DNA of 56,308 nt from DTU089 sp002440045 (lineage in GTDB: Bacteria > Bacillota > Clostridia > Oscillospirales > Acutalibacteraceae). Below the pieces are notes generated by a model that worked only from the letters and a program-made list of their open reading frames with translations, did no database searches and was not told the DNA's origin. Within the stretch, counting starts at the first letter, position 1. Each line of letters starts with the position of its first letter. Position numbers and translations under genes: made by a program. The DNA lies in contig CALABP010000027.1 in assembly GCA_937885695.1 (NCBI GenBank), positions 1 to 56,308 of the forward strand, given 5' to 3'. Shown piece after piece: positions 26,801 through 34,326 of this stretch.

Positions 26801-26899
26801 ATTGTGTTTAACGACGGAACAAGAACAATGAAGTATTATTCGGACGGCATTACAACCACCTTGGGCGAACACATCGGCAGGATTCCCAAAAACGCATAA
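23855..26899 (+). CDS. Secreted BspA-like leucine-rich-repeat protein
   Basis: A 1014-residue exported protein. Signal peptide: KNKKRSFRLLTVALCILMLF then VVPLTAFA, cleaved near residue 31. A BspA-type N-terminal motif follows (SGTCGDWGDNIAWELDEEG, LTLKGSGDMASY). From about residue 75 to 690 there are many LRR_5 units of the form TSIGDYAFYYCKNAASVSLP. Two short non-repeat inserts contain DDVIYNKDMTTLILY and DGILYNKEKTELIYY. The last 280 residues form an unrecognised non-repeat domain. There is no LPXTG motif or membrane anchor, so attachment to the cell is not explained. BspA proteins bind host matrix or other bacteria; that role here is inferred. GGAGAGG precedes the start, and a terminator follows. 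Confidence 0.88.
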   Translation: MKNKKRSFRLLTVALCILMLFSVVPLTAFAATYSGTCGDWGDNIAWELDEEGVLTLKGSGDMASYSYSGEIPWNELGVANSIKSIIVGEGITSIGDYAFYYCKNAASVSLPSTLKKIGAYSFNSTGLTEVTIPESVTEISQNAFSYADKLIKVTLPSSLTKLENSVFSGCSSLTTVNIPESLTSVGSYAFSGTAIESIVLPETVTELGDGAFSRCTKLTSVNIPDGITEIGMFTFSDCKALTSLHIPASVEKMYAYVFEGCFSLKTLTVDEENQYFKSVDDVIYNKDMTTLILYAPKKECTAFDVPSTVKIIDSYAFQSAGLKTVTLPDELNEIGYAAFIKSSVESIKIPASVTKLGSLVFSKCNSLTSVVFEDGITIKEIPYSAFSSSSALESIEIPKSVEVIESVAFSYCTNLKNVSISDKITKVGNDAFRNTALLKSMSYSNGVKYLDGWAVDLKYGVENITIKEGTKGLADGFFNFDSVIKTISLPASLQYVGEQSFLSSENIISVTVADNNNYYSSLDGILYNKEKTELIYYPKGKTDESFTVPETVKVIYDCAFYQSSVKNVILPEGLEKIGNSAFWSNKALESINFPSTLLDVGDNAFEYCSVLDGIALPDGITHIGVSAFYNTKYYDDRNNWTGYGNVLINNGWLLQMYTDSLASTTLTIAEGIKGLADNVFTYTNINQFTAISLPKSLKYVGESALQSLYLATDIYYASSKDDFEKIEIGNRNTVFDTATLHYTTIIDVIEISNATLSFKSGDTPVFTGTVPENAPYYIEHEGWDGSDGTGYTSSDYWNSRYDGTEGSFGTLMTGFKDGVTYDYHIYIKLTEDGYNEGYRFDKDVTKLKLNGRIIDLPADSIGIDDTPYNDTAWFSNVLITTTDLGKVTDGDVKVRRNRQNTAKYDLGFTGEFKKADFDVKFNENGRSENLMNVGVSVTINGKTLEFEDRFVYVDSDGNYKFRAVLAGLEDSMLNTEISVRMFIVFNDGTRTMKYYSDGITTTLGEHIGRIPKNA

Positions 26900-26919
26900 C
26901 GTAGACGCACAAATAATTA

Positions 26920-26958
26920 AAGCTGTAATTCGCATTAGCTTGCGGATTACAGCTTTTT
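26920..26958 (+). terminator. Terminator after LRR surface protein gene
   Basis: AAGCTGTAAT-TCGC paired with GCG-GATTACAGCTT and a T5 run. It stands 20 bases past the stop and directly before the first 34-bp repeat unit. Confidence 0.75.
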
Positions 26959-26973
26959 GTCTGTTAAATTTTG

Positions 26974-27140
26974 CAGTGCGCAAGATAATTTTCGTGAAAA
27001 TTGTCAGCAGTGCGCAAGATACTTTTTACAAAAATCGTCGGCAGTACGCAAGATAATTTTTATAGAAATTGTCGGCAGTGCGCAAGATAATTTTTATAGA
27101 AATTGTCGGCAGTGCGCAGAGAAAACGTCAAAATTCAGAG
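26974..27140. repeat. Left tandem array of 34-bp units beside the ATPase gene
   Basis: Four 34-bp units at 26974, 27008, 27042 and 27076, and a partial fifth at 27110. They start CAGTGCGCAAGATAATTTT and end GTCGG. Each unit holds an imperfect dyad AATTT-TATAG-AAATT. The two inner units are almost identical; the outer ones diverge. Confidence 0.9.
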
Positions 27141-27189
27141 TTTTTTGCCGATTTTAAAGATTAGGTTTTCTTAAAATTTAAAATGCAGC
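27030..27189. repeat. Left copy of perfect 160-bp direct repeat
   Basis: Identical base for base to 28613-28772. It contains two and a half 34-bp units, an AT-rich tail (GTTTTTTGCCGATTTTAAAG) and, at its right end, the last codons and stop of the ATPase gene (Ala-Ala-Phe-stop on the minus strand). The repeat-to-repeat distance is 1583 bp. Confidence 0.95.
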
Positions 27190-28536
27190 GAAAAACATAT
27201 ACGGCGGTATTTTTATTATGCCGTCCGAAACAGAAAGCGGTTTCGGATGGATTATAAATGATTCGCTTATGCGCTCTTTATAAATTTCATTGAAGCTGTT
27301 AATTGAAGCCGCCGAATAATTCTTGCCGGATTTAACTTCAATAGGAATGACTTTGAACTTTGTCTTGCTTTCGTTTGAAAGCATAAAATCAATCTCAATA
27401 TCATTTCGGTGTTTTGTTTCGTTATATTTTGTGTAAAAATACAATGCCTTTCCTTTTGCGGTTATCATCTGAGCAATAGCGTTTTCATAAATCATACCTT
27501 GATTTACCGAAAGCTTGCCGTCCATAATTTGTTTGTAAAGATTGTTTTCCGCAAGCTCGTTTTCACTGAACGCAAGGCTTACAAGCAAACCTGTATCCCC
27601 AAGATAGCACTTAACAGCGGACTCATTTTTATTAAGAGCAAAGCCGACATTAGGGTCATTGCATTTATAGCACAAATTGCAAATCATTGAATCGTTAAGC
27701 CAAAATAAAGGCTCGTCATATTTATCAAACGCACCGTTTGCATCAATTTCTTTGAGAACAATTTTTTTCTCGTGGGTCGATAAATATGCGGGAATGTTTT
27801 CAAAGACTGCCGAAACCTTTGAATTGTATCTTCTTGCGGATTTTTTTATATCGTCGCGATATAATTCAAGAATATCTCTTTTTTCAATATCTGCCGCCAC
27901 AAAATCACGGCTGTTGTTTTTATAAGCGAGAACAGCCTGCGGCATACCGCCGACAAGAATATATTCTTTGAATAATCGCATAGCCCTTTCGTGAAATTTT
28001 CTTTCAAGAGGTTCTCTCTTTTTATAGCAGTCCGAAATATAATCAAGAAGCAAATCTTCTTCCATAAACGAAACAAACTCTTCAAAATCAAGCGGATACA
28101 TTTTAATTTTTCGTTCCTCGGACGGAATGGTTATATTTTCAACATTTTCTCTGATTGAAATTAAAGAACCCGTTTCAAGAAAATCATATCTGCCGTCGGC
28201 AACGAGATACTTTATTGCTTCTCTCGCCTTCGGAAACTTTTGTATTTCGTCAAAAATAATCAGGCTCTCTCTTTTGTACAGCCTTGTATTATATTCAAGT
28301 GACAAATCCTGAAAAAAGATATCCAAATCGTTTAAATCATCAAACAAGCCTTTTACTTTTTTAGACGCCTTGTTGAAGTCGATTAAAATATAGGATTTGT
28401 ATTCGTTTTTAGCAAATTCTTCGGCAACGGTAGATTTTCCTATTCGCCTTGCGCCCTCTATCAAAAGCGCTTTAGAGCCGTTGGCTGTTTCTTTCCACAT
28501 ACAAAGGTTATTATATATTTTTCGCTTGATTATCAT
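27178..28536 (-). CDS. AAA_14/DUF4143 ATPase with PD-(D/E)XK-like C terminus
   Basis: A 452-residue P-loop ATPase. Walker A is LIEGARRIGKSTVAEEF (about residues 24-40) and Walker B is LIIFDEIQKFPKARE. There is a conserved LETGSLISI and a middle part ILVGGMPQAVLAY typical of AAA_14/DUF4143 proteins. The C-terminal domain has EIDFMLSN...VIPIEVKSGK, the pattern of PD-(D/E)XK nuclease-fold domains. These proteins are common, mobile in distribution and of unknown function; DNA processing, defence or a toxin-antitoxin-like role has been suggested but not established. The start is set at ATG 28536, with AAGAAGG upstream and a promoter in the flanking repeat. The gene seems more AT-rich than its neighbours. 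It sits alone between perfect 160-bp direct repeats, the left one including its stop codon. Confidence 0.85.
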   Translation of the reverse strand: MIIKRKIYNNLCMWKETANGSKALLIEGARRIGKSTVAEEFAKNEYKSYILIDFNKASKKVKGLFDDLNDLDIFFQDLSLEYNTRLYKRESLIIFDEIQKFPKAREAIKYLVADGRYDFLETGSLISIRENVENITIPSEERKIKMYPLDFEEFVSFMEEDLLLDYISDCYKKREPLERKFHERAMRLFKEYILVGGMPQAVLAYKNNSRDFVAADIEKRDILELYRDDIKKSARRYNSKVSAVFENIPAYLSTHEKKIVLKEIDANGAFDKYDEPLFWLNDSMICNLCYKCNDPNVGFALNKNESAVKCYLGDTGLLVSLAFSENELAENNLYKQIMDGKLSVNQGMIYENAIAQMITAKGKALYFYTKYNETKHRNDIEIDFMLSNESKTKFKVIPIEVKSGKNYSAASINSFNEIYKERISESFIIHPKPLSVSDGIIKIPPYMFFAAF

Positions 28537-28556
28537 TGTTTTAAGACCTTCTTTCG

Positions 28557-28720
28557 CATTGCGCAAGATAAAGTATAGCATAACAATCGGCAGTACGCAA
28601 GATAATTTTCATAAAAATCGTCGGCAGTACGCAAGATAATTTTTATAGAAATTGTCGGCAGTGCGCAAGATAATTTTTATAGAAATTGTCGGCAGTGCGC
28701 AGAGAAAACGTCAAAATTCA
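28557..28720. repeat. Right tandem array of 34-bp units upstream of the ATPase gene
   Basis: Units at 28557 (divergent), 28591, 28625 and 28659, and a partial one at 28693, all exactly 34 bp. The divergent unit nearest the gene provides the -10 of the gene promoter, and the next unit provides its -35. Confidence 0.9.
28572..28600 (-). promoter_or_regulatory. Predicted ATPase promoter formed by two repeat units
   Basis: On the minus strand: TTGCGT (28595-28600), 17 bases, TATACT (28572-28577), giving a start near 28565 and a leader of about 28 bases to ATG 28536. Inner units have TTGCGC and a poorer TAAAAA at the same 17-base spacing. Confidence 0.5.
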
Positions 28721-28772
28721 GAGTTTTTTGCCGATTTTAAAGATTAGGTTTTCTTAAAATTTAAAATGCAGC
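28613..28772. repeat. Right copy of perfect 160-bp direct repeat
   Basis: Identical to 27030-27189. Its right end (GCTGCATTTTAA on the minus strand) merges with a terminator-like hairpin behind the phoR-like gene. In the left copy the same bases encode the ATPase C terminus. Confidence 0.95.
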
Positions 28773-28793
28773 AGGGCGTAATACCTCTGCTGC
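28768..28793. terminator. Terminator-like hairpin behind the phosphate operon
   Basis: GCAGCAG (28768-28774) pairs with CTGCTGC (28787-28793), with T-rich flanks on both strands. A second hairpin without T-run, TAAGACAG/CTGTCTTA, lies at 28815-28842, right behind the kinase stop. Confidence 0.6.
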
Positions 28794-28845
28794 GTTTTTA
28801 CATTCTGTATCTGATAAGACAGAGATAGCAGAATCCTGTCTTAAA

Positions 28846-30501
28846 TTATTTTAACGGCAAAAAGACTTTAAAGCACGAGCCTTTTTGGGGTTCGCTTTCG
28901 ACCGTTACTTTTCCGCCGTGGTAAAGGACTGCGTGTTTTACAATTGAAAGCCCAAGCCCTGTGCCGCCCGATGATTTTGAATGGCTTTTGTCAACTCTGT
29001 AAAAGCGTTCAAAAATGCGCTCGCGGTCCTCGGGGGAAATGCCTATACCCGTGTCAGAAACATCAATTTCGGCATATGTTTCGTTATGAGATACAGAAAC
29101 TTTAACGCTTCCGCCGGGCACATTATACTTCAAGGCGTTGTCGCAAAGGTTATATATGATTTCATAAATAAGACTTTTTGTGCCGAGCACCTCTGTCTCG
29201 CCGCCCGAAACGGAAACGGTAACGTTTTTCTCGGCGGCATATTCCGAAAGCTTTGACAAAACATCACAAGAAAGCTCCAAAAGCTTTACCGGCTCTTTAG
29301 GAAGCTCTTCGCCCTCGTCAAGCTGTGACAGGCGGATTATGTCTTCTATCAGCGAATACAGTTCTTTTGCCGAATCGTAAATATGCCCCGAAAAACGCGG
29401 AACATCCTCGTTTTTTACCATGCCCGCTTTTAAAAGCTCGGCGCTTCCGATTATTCCCTGAAGCGGCGTTTTAAGCTCGTGCGAAACATTGGCGGTAAAC
29501 TCGCGGCGCGCGGTTTCGGCATTTTTTCTTTCGGTTATATCGGTTGCGATAATTGCAAAGCCGACTGTTTTTTCATTTGAGCAAATACTGCTTACGCTGA
29601 AGCTGTAATCACGACCGAATCGCTTGAATTCCGCCCCGAAAAAGCCGTTTTCGCGCGCTTTTTTAATAGCGTCGGTCATTCGCGGGTTTCTGTCGGCGGC
29701 AAGAAAGCTTGCACCGACAACGCTTTCATCCGTACCGAATATTTTCAGTGCGGCGGAATTTATGCTTATTACAACGCATTTTTCGTCGGTAAGCACAAGT
29801 CCCTCTTTCATATTTTCGGTTATAAGAAGAAATTCGTCTTTTTTTCTTCTTAATTCGTCCATACTGCTCTCTAGCTCTTTTTGCCTGCTGTCAAGCCTTT
29901 CAAGAAGCGGCGCCAACTCGTCATATGTTTCGTTATCAAGCGGCTTGTCAAGGTTTAGGGCGTTAACAGGCTCAACAATGCGCTTTGAAAGGCGCTTTGC
30001 AATAAGAAACGAAAGAGCCGCGCCGGCAAACACCGTTAAAATCAAGGGCTGTGAAAAGCCGACAAGAATATACCATATCGAAGCATAGCTTGACGACACA
30101 CGAAGAACGCTTCCGTCGCTTAGCTTTTCGGCATAATAAACCGTCTTTTTTGTAAGCGTTGAAGAATATCTTGTGCTCTCCCCTACGCCTTTCTCAAATG
30201 CGTCTTTAACCTCGGCGCGCTGTGCGTGGTTGTCAAGCCCGTCGGCATCTGCCTGCGTGTCAAAAATCACACTGCCGTCTTTTGCTATAAGAGTGAAGCG
30301 GTATTCATCCGAATTAAGCTTTGAAAGATACTCTTTGCCGTCGCTTTCGACCGCCGCTGAAACAAGCTTGAAGCGGTCGCGGAGTTCGCTCTTCTGAAGC
30401 TTGCCGTAATAGTCGTAAAAAACGCCGATAATAATTGCCATTCCGATTAAAAGCACCGAAAGCGAAGCCGCAAATATTGATTTAAAAATTTTAGCGGTCA
30501 C
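28846..30501 (-). CDS. phoR: Phosphate-sensing histidine kinase, PhoR-like
   Basis: A 551-residue membrane sensor kinase. TM1 is at about residues 10-28 (SIFAASLSVLLIGMAIIIGV), an extracytoplasmic domain of about 110 residues follows, and TM2 is near 147-167. Then come a linker, a PAS domain at about 225-330 (FLLITENMKEGLVLTDEKCV), the dimerisation/phosphoacceptor motif EFTANVSHELKTPLQGIIGS (His), and the ATPase domain with NLCDNALKYN, DTGIGISPEDRERIFERFYR and GGTGLGLSIVKH. All catalytic boxes are intact. The GTG start overlaps the response regulator by 11 bases. Last gene of the pst-pho operon. Its assignment as PhoR rests mainly on that position; the sensory input probably comes through PstSCAB and PhoU. 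Confidence 0.9.
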   Translation of the reverse strand: MTAKIFKSIFAASLSVLLIGMAIIIGVFYDYYGKLQKSELRDRFKLVSAAVESDGKEYLSKLNSDEYRFTLIAKDGSVIFDTQADADGLDNHAQRAEVKDAFEKGVGESTRYSSTLTKKTVYYAEKLSDGSVLRVSSSYASIWYILVGFSQPLILTVFAGAALSFLIAKRLSKRIVEPVNALNLDKPLDNETYDELAPLLERLDSRQKELESSMDELRRKKDEFLLITENMKEGLVLTDEKCVVISINSAALKIFGTDESVVGASFLAADRNPRMTDAIKKARENGFFGAEFKRFGRDYSFSVSSICSNEKTVGFAIIATDITERKNAETARREFTANVSHELKTPLQGIIGSAELLKAGMVKNEDVPRFSGHIYDSAKELYSLIEDIIRLSQLDEGEELPKEPVKLLELSCDVLSKLSEYAAEKNVTVSVSGGETEVLGTKSLIYEIIYNLCDNALKYNVPGGSVKVSVSHNETYAEIDVSDTGIGISPEDRERIFERFYRVDKSHSKSSGGTGLGLSIVKHAVLYHGGKVTVESEPQKGSCFKVFLPLK

Positions 30502-31183
30502 GGTTATCCCCCAATCTGTAGCCGACGCTCCTTACGGTTTCTATTGCCTCGCCGCAGTCGCCGAGCTTTTTTCTGAGTGTTTTAATGTGCATATCGACAG
30601 TGCGCGTTTCGCCGCACCAATCCTCGCCCCAGACCGAATTAAAAAGCGAATCTCTTGTGAAAACCGTCCCGGGGTGGGTCAAAAAGAGCTTTAAAATCTC
30701 AAACTCTTTATATGTCAATTCAACGGGCGTGTTATTTGCGCTTACGGTGTGTTTTTCTTTATCAAGCGCTATTTTACCGAAGGTCAGCACGTTTTTATTT
30801 TCGCTCTCGTGAGTTTTCGGCGCACAGCGGCGCAAAACCGCCTTAACGCACGAAACAAACTCCATAACACCGAACGGCTTTGTGATGTAATAATCGGCAC
30901 CAAGGTCAAGCGCCTGTATTTTGTCATACTCGGCGCCCTTTGCGGTTGCCATTACAACGGGAATATCGGCATATTCTTTTGAAGATTTAAGCCTTTTTAA
31001 AAGCTCTGTTCCGTCTGTTCCGGGAAGCATAACGTCAAGCACAATAAGCTCGGGGCGCTCTTTTTCAAGCTCCGAAAACAGTGTGTCGCCGTTAAAGAAG
31101 CCGCGTGCTTTAAGGCCCGTGGAATTAAGCGCATAAACCTCTATGTCGCGTATGCTTGCGTCGTCCTCAATACACCAAATCAC
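30491..31183 (-). CDS. phoP: Phosphate response regulator, OmpR/PhoB family
   Basis: A 230-residue two-domain regulator. The receiver domain has acidic EDDASIRD, phosphoacceptor Asp in LIVLDVMLPGTDG (about residue 50), and Lys in YYITKPFGVMEF. A winged-helix Trans_reg_C output domain starts at about residue 130 (ELTYKEFEILKLFLTHPG, DMHIKTLRKKLGD, VRSVGYRLG). In this operon it is the PhoB/PhoP equivalent that turns on phosphate-starvation genes, probably including its own operon. It follows phoU after 6 bases and overlaps the kinase gene. Confidence 0.92.
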   Translation of the reverse strand: MIWCIEDDASIRDIEVYALNSTGLKARGFFNGDTLFSELEKERPELIVLDVMLPGTDGTELLKRLKSSKEYADIPVVMATAKGAEYDKIQALDLGADYYITKPFGVMEFVSCVKAVLRRCAPKTHESENKNVLTFGKIALDKEKHTVSANNTPVELTYKEFEILKLFLTHPGTVFTRDSLFNSVWGEDWCGETRTVDMHIKTLRKKLGDCGEAIETVRSVGYRLGDNRDR

Positions 31184-31189
31184 GTTTTT

Positions 31190-31834
31190 TCACTCCTTGT
31201 GAACGCCCGTTACCGAAAAAATCACCCATTCGGCAATATTCACGGCGTGGTCGCCGATGCGTTCAAAATATTTTGCTATTATCAAAAGGTCAATAACAGC
31301 CTCGCCCGACTGCGGAGAAGCCGCAATTTTTTCTATAAGAAGCTTTTTTATTTTATCAAAGCATCCGTCAACAATATCGTCGTCCGAAATAACGCTTTTA
31401 GCAAGCTCCACGTCGTTTTTTACAAACGCATCGACGCTTTTTGTTACCATATTAACGGCAGAAAGCGCCATTTCTTTTAAAAGCGCGTCGTTTTCTATTA
31501 CGCTTCTGTCAAGAAGGACGACTATTTCCGCAATATCGTCCGCCTGGTCGCCGATGCGCTCCATATCGGTTATCATTTTTAAAGCCGCCGAAATTTTTCG
31601 CAAATCTTTTGCGACGGGCTGCTGCTGCAAAAGAAGCTTTAAGCACATATTTTCGACAGTGCGCTCTTTCCTGTCAATCTCCTGCTCTAAAAGCGAGGCT
31701 TTTTTAACAAGCTCCCTGTCGCGTTTTGAAAAAGAGCCGAACACCGTGGCAATTATTTCTTCACAAAGCGCGCCCATTTCTATTAACTCGTCGTTTAATT
31801 TCATTAGCTGTTCGTCAAAGTGACTTCTCATCAT
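31190..31834 (-). CDS. phoU: Phosphate signalling complex protein PhoU
   Basis: A 214-residue all-helical protein with two copies of the PhoU three-helix bundle. The metal-binding type repeats are ISAALKMITDMERIGDQADD (first) and LLIIAKYFERIGDHAVNIAE (second). PhoU links the Pst transporter to the sensor kinase and dampens signalling when phosphate is plentiful. The start overlaps the pstB stop by 4 bases. Confidence 0.95.
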   Translation of the reverse strand: MMRSHFDEQLMKLNDELIEMGALCEEIIATVFGSFSKRDRELVKKASLLEQEIDRKERTVENMCLKLLLQQQPVAKDLRKISAALKMITDMERIGDQADDIAEIVVLLDRSVIENDALLKEMALSAVNMVTKSVDAFVKNDVELAKSVISDDDIVDGCFDKIKKLLIEKIAASPQSGEAVIDLLIIAKYFERIGDHAVNIAEWVIFSVTGVHKE

Positions 31835-32586
31835 CCGAACCTCCCGGTAATATAATCCTCGGTGCGCTTGTCTGACGGGTCTGAAAACAGTTTTTCCGTT
31901 TCGTTGTATTCTATAAGCTCACCCAAGAGGAAAAACGCAGTTTTATCTGAAATTCTGAGAGCCTGCTGCATATTGTGAGTCACCATAATTATAGTATACT
32001 TCTCTTTAAGCTGTATTGCAAGCTCTTCTATTTTAGATGTTGAAATGGGGTCAAGCGCGCTTGTAGGCTCGTCCATTAAAAGAACGTGCGGCTCTACCGC
32101 AAGCGCTCTTGCAATGCAAAGCCTTTGCTGTTGACCGCCCGAAAGCCCCAAAGCATTCTTTTTAAGTCTGTCTTTTACCTCGTCCCAAATGGCGGCGCCC
32201 CTTAAAGAGCGCTCTACAATTTCGTCAAGCTTGGCTTTTGAACGCGTGCCGTGCGTGCGCGGCCCGTAAGCTACGTTGTCATAAATACTCATCGGAAACG
32301 GATTGGGCTTTTGAAACACCATTCCGATTTCGCGCCGAAGCTCGTTAACGTCAAGTGCGGGGCTGAAAATGTCTGTGCCGTTGTATTTTACGGTACCCGT
32401 TATTTTTACGCCGTCAACAAGGTCGTTCATTCTGTTAAGCGTTTTTAAAAATGTCGATTTTCCGCAGCCCGACGGGCCTATAAGCGCGGTTATGCTTTTC
32501 TCGCTTATTTTAACCGAAACATTTTTAAGCGCCTCGTGCTCGCCGTAGCTTAAAGAAAGATTTTCTGCAACAATTATATCATTCAT
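31831..32586 (-). CDS. pstB: Phosphate ABC transporter ATP-binding protein PstB
   Basis: A 251-residue ABC ATPase of normal PstB length. Walker A is LIGPSGCGKSTFLKTLNRMN, the Q-loop is MVFQKPNPFPMSIYDNVAYG (typical of PstB), the signature is LSGGQQQRLCIARAL, Walker B is VLLMDEPTSALDPIST, and the switch His is in IIMVTHNMQQA. It drives phosphate import through PstCA and overlaps pstA by 8 bases. Confidence 0.97.
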   Translation of the reverse strand: MNDIIVAENLSLSYGEHEALKNVSVKISEKSITALIGPSGCGKSTFLKTLNRMNDLVDGVKITGTVKYNGTDIFSPALDVNELRREIGMVFQKPNPFPMSIYDNVAYGPRTHGTRSKAKLDEIVERSLRGAAIWDEVKDRLKKNALGLSGGQQQRLCIARALAVEPHVLLMDEPTSALDPISTSKIEELAIQLKEKYTIIMVTHNMQQALRISDKTAFFLLGELIEYNETEKLFSDPSDKRTEDYITGRFG

Positions 32587-33445
32587 ATCTTTTTCTCCTG
32601 TAATGGCGCGTTACAAGCTCAGCCGAAATATTGAGCAAAAACGTCAGAATCATAAGTATTGCCGCCGCCGCAAAAGCAACGCCGAACTCGCCCTGCTCTT
32701 TTGCATATACATACAAAGCCACGCTGAGCGTTGCGCCCGCACTGCCCAAGCCTTCAAAAAATCCGTTTAATTCGTGGGCAAAGCCCGCAGTAAACAGCAG
32801 AGCCGCCGATTCGCCGAGAATGCGCCCGGCCGAAAGTATGCACCCCGTAACAATGCCGTCAACGCACCCGGGAAGAACCACCGTGCGTATTACGCGCCAC
32901 TTTCCCGCGCCAAGCCCGAACGCGCCCTCGCGATAGCTTTGCGGCACTGTTTTAAGGCTTTCGCCCGCAGTGCACATAACCGTGGGAAGATTCATTATAA
33001 CAAGCGTTAAAGCGCCCGCAAGAAGCGAAGTTTTCATTTTTAAGAAGCCGCAGAAAAAGAGCATTCCCACAAGTCCGTAAATTACCGACGGAATACCCGA
33101 AAGCGTTTCGGCGGCATATTCTATTGCGGCAACTGTTTCTTTATTTTTTGCGTATTCGTTAAGATAAATCGCTGCGCCGACGCCCAACGGCAAAACAAGA
33201 AGAAGCGCTGCTACGAGAATATAAACCGTATTAAGAATATCGGGCAAAATGCCTATTGTGCCTTCAAGATAGCTCGGCTTTGAAAAAACAAGCTTTGTGC
33301 TTAAATTAGGCACGCCGTTTTTCAAAACATATATAACAAGAAAAAGCACGAGCACCGCCGTAACAGCCGCAGCCGATTTTGAAAGGAATTTCACCGTAAA
33401 AATATACGCTCTGCGCCTTTTTGACATTTGGCTTTTTCCGTTCAA
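32579..33445 (-). CDS. pstA: Phosphate ABC transporter permease PstA
   Basis: A 288-residue inner membrane permease with six predicted helices. The binding-protein-dependent transport motif is EYAAETLSGIPSVIYGLVGM and the later EAA-type loop is SYREGAFGLGAGKWRVIRTV. The TTG start at 33445 overlaps the pstC stop (TTGA) and is supported by GGGAGGG 8-14 bases upstream. An internal ATG at codon 7 has no such site. Confidence 0.94.
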   Translation of the reverse strand: MNGKSQMSKRRRAYIFTVKFLSKSAAAVTAVLVLFLVIYVLKNGVPNLSTKLVFSKPSYLEGTIGILPDILNTVYILVAALLLVLPLGVGAAIYLNEYAKNKETVAAIEYAAETLSGIPSVIYGLVGMLFFCGFLKMKTSLLAGALTLVIMNLPTVMCTAGESLKTVPQSYREGAFGLGAGKWRVIRTVVLPGCVDGIVTGCILSAGRILGESAALLFTAGFAHELNGFFEGLGSAGATLSVALYVYAKEQGEFGVAFAAAAILMILTFLLNISAELVTRHYRRKRYE

Positions 33446-34323
33446 TTTTCATCCCTCCCCGAGCGCTTTAAAAAGAAATTGAGCACGGCGTTAATAAGCA
33501 TTATAAAAAGATAGAGTATAAGCGCTATCGAAAAGAGCGCCTGCCTTTGAAGCCCGCCCGAATACGACATTTCGGTGGCTATCGCCGTTGTCAAAAAACG
33601 GACGCTTCCGAAAAGAGTCGGCATATTGGGAACATTGCCGGACACCATCATCACAGCCATGGCTTCGCCTATTGCCCTGCCTATTCCGAGCACAGCCGAC
33701 GCCGCTATTCCGCTTTTCGCCGCGGGAACGGTAACTTTAAAGTATGTTTCGGCAGGCGTTGCGCCTAAAGCCAATGACGCGTCCTCATACTCTTTCGGGA
33801 CAGCCTCAAGCGACGTTACCGAAAGCTTTATTACAGACGGCAAAATCATTACCGTAAGCACGATTATCGCCGCAAGAAGGCTTGAACCGTCGGGCACGTT
33901 AAAAACCTTTCTTATTCCCGGAACAAGCACGAGCATACCGACAAGCCCGTAAACCACCGACGGAATACCCGAAAGCAGGCTGACCGCACTTTTCATTACG
34001 GTTTTAATTTTTTCGGGGGCGAATTTTGCAATGTATACCGATGTGAAAAATCCCAAAGGCACGCCCACGGCAACCGCGCCCGCAGTGCCGTATATGCTTG
34101 TCAGAATAAACGGAAGTATGCCGTAGGACGGCTCTTTTCCGACAGAGCGCCACTCTTTGCCGAAAAGAAAATTAATAAGCCCTATTTCTTTGATTGCGGG
34201 GATACCCGATATTATAAGGTAGAGTGAAATAACAAGAACGCAGGCAACAGTTACAAGGCCGAGCACCAAAAACACGCCGTGTACTGCGGTTTCAAACACT
34301 TTTTTTCTGTTTTTCATGGGCAT
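33442..34323 (-). CDS. pstC: Phosphate ABC transporter permease PstC
   Basis: A 293-residue permease with about six membrane helices. It carries SAVSLLSGIPSVVYGLVGML and the cytoplasmic loop EYEDASLALGATPAETYFKV, which contacts PstB. It follows pstS after 3 bases; a second ATG at codon 3 is an equally possible start. Confidence 0.94.
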   Translation of the reverse strand: MPMKNRKKVFETAVHGVFLVLGLVTVACVLVISLYLIISGIPAIKEIGLINFLFGKEWRSVGKEPSYGILPFILTSIYGTAGAVAVGVPLGFFTSVYIAKFAPEKIKTVMKSAVSLLSGIPSVVYGLVGMLVLVPGIRKVFNVPDGSSLLAAIIVLTVMILPSVIKLSVTSLEAVPKEYEDASLALGATPAETYFKVTVPAAKSGIAASAVLGIGRAIGEAMAVMMVSGNVPNMPTLFGSVRFLTTAIATEMSYSGGLQRQALFSIALILYLFIMLINAVLNFFLKRSGRDEN

Positions 34324-34326
34324 ATT

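Noticed and set aside
26974..28720. 34-bp tandem units as a second CRISPR array
   Set aside because: The units are directly tandem with no spacers, and they diverge gradually at the outer edges.
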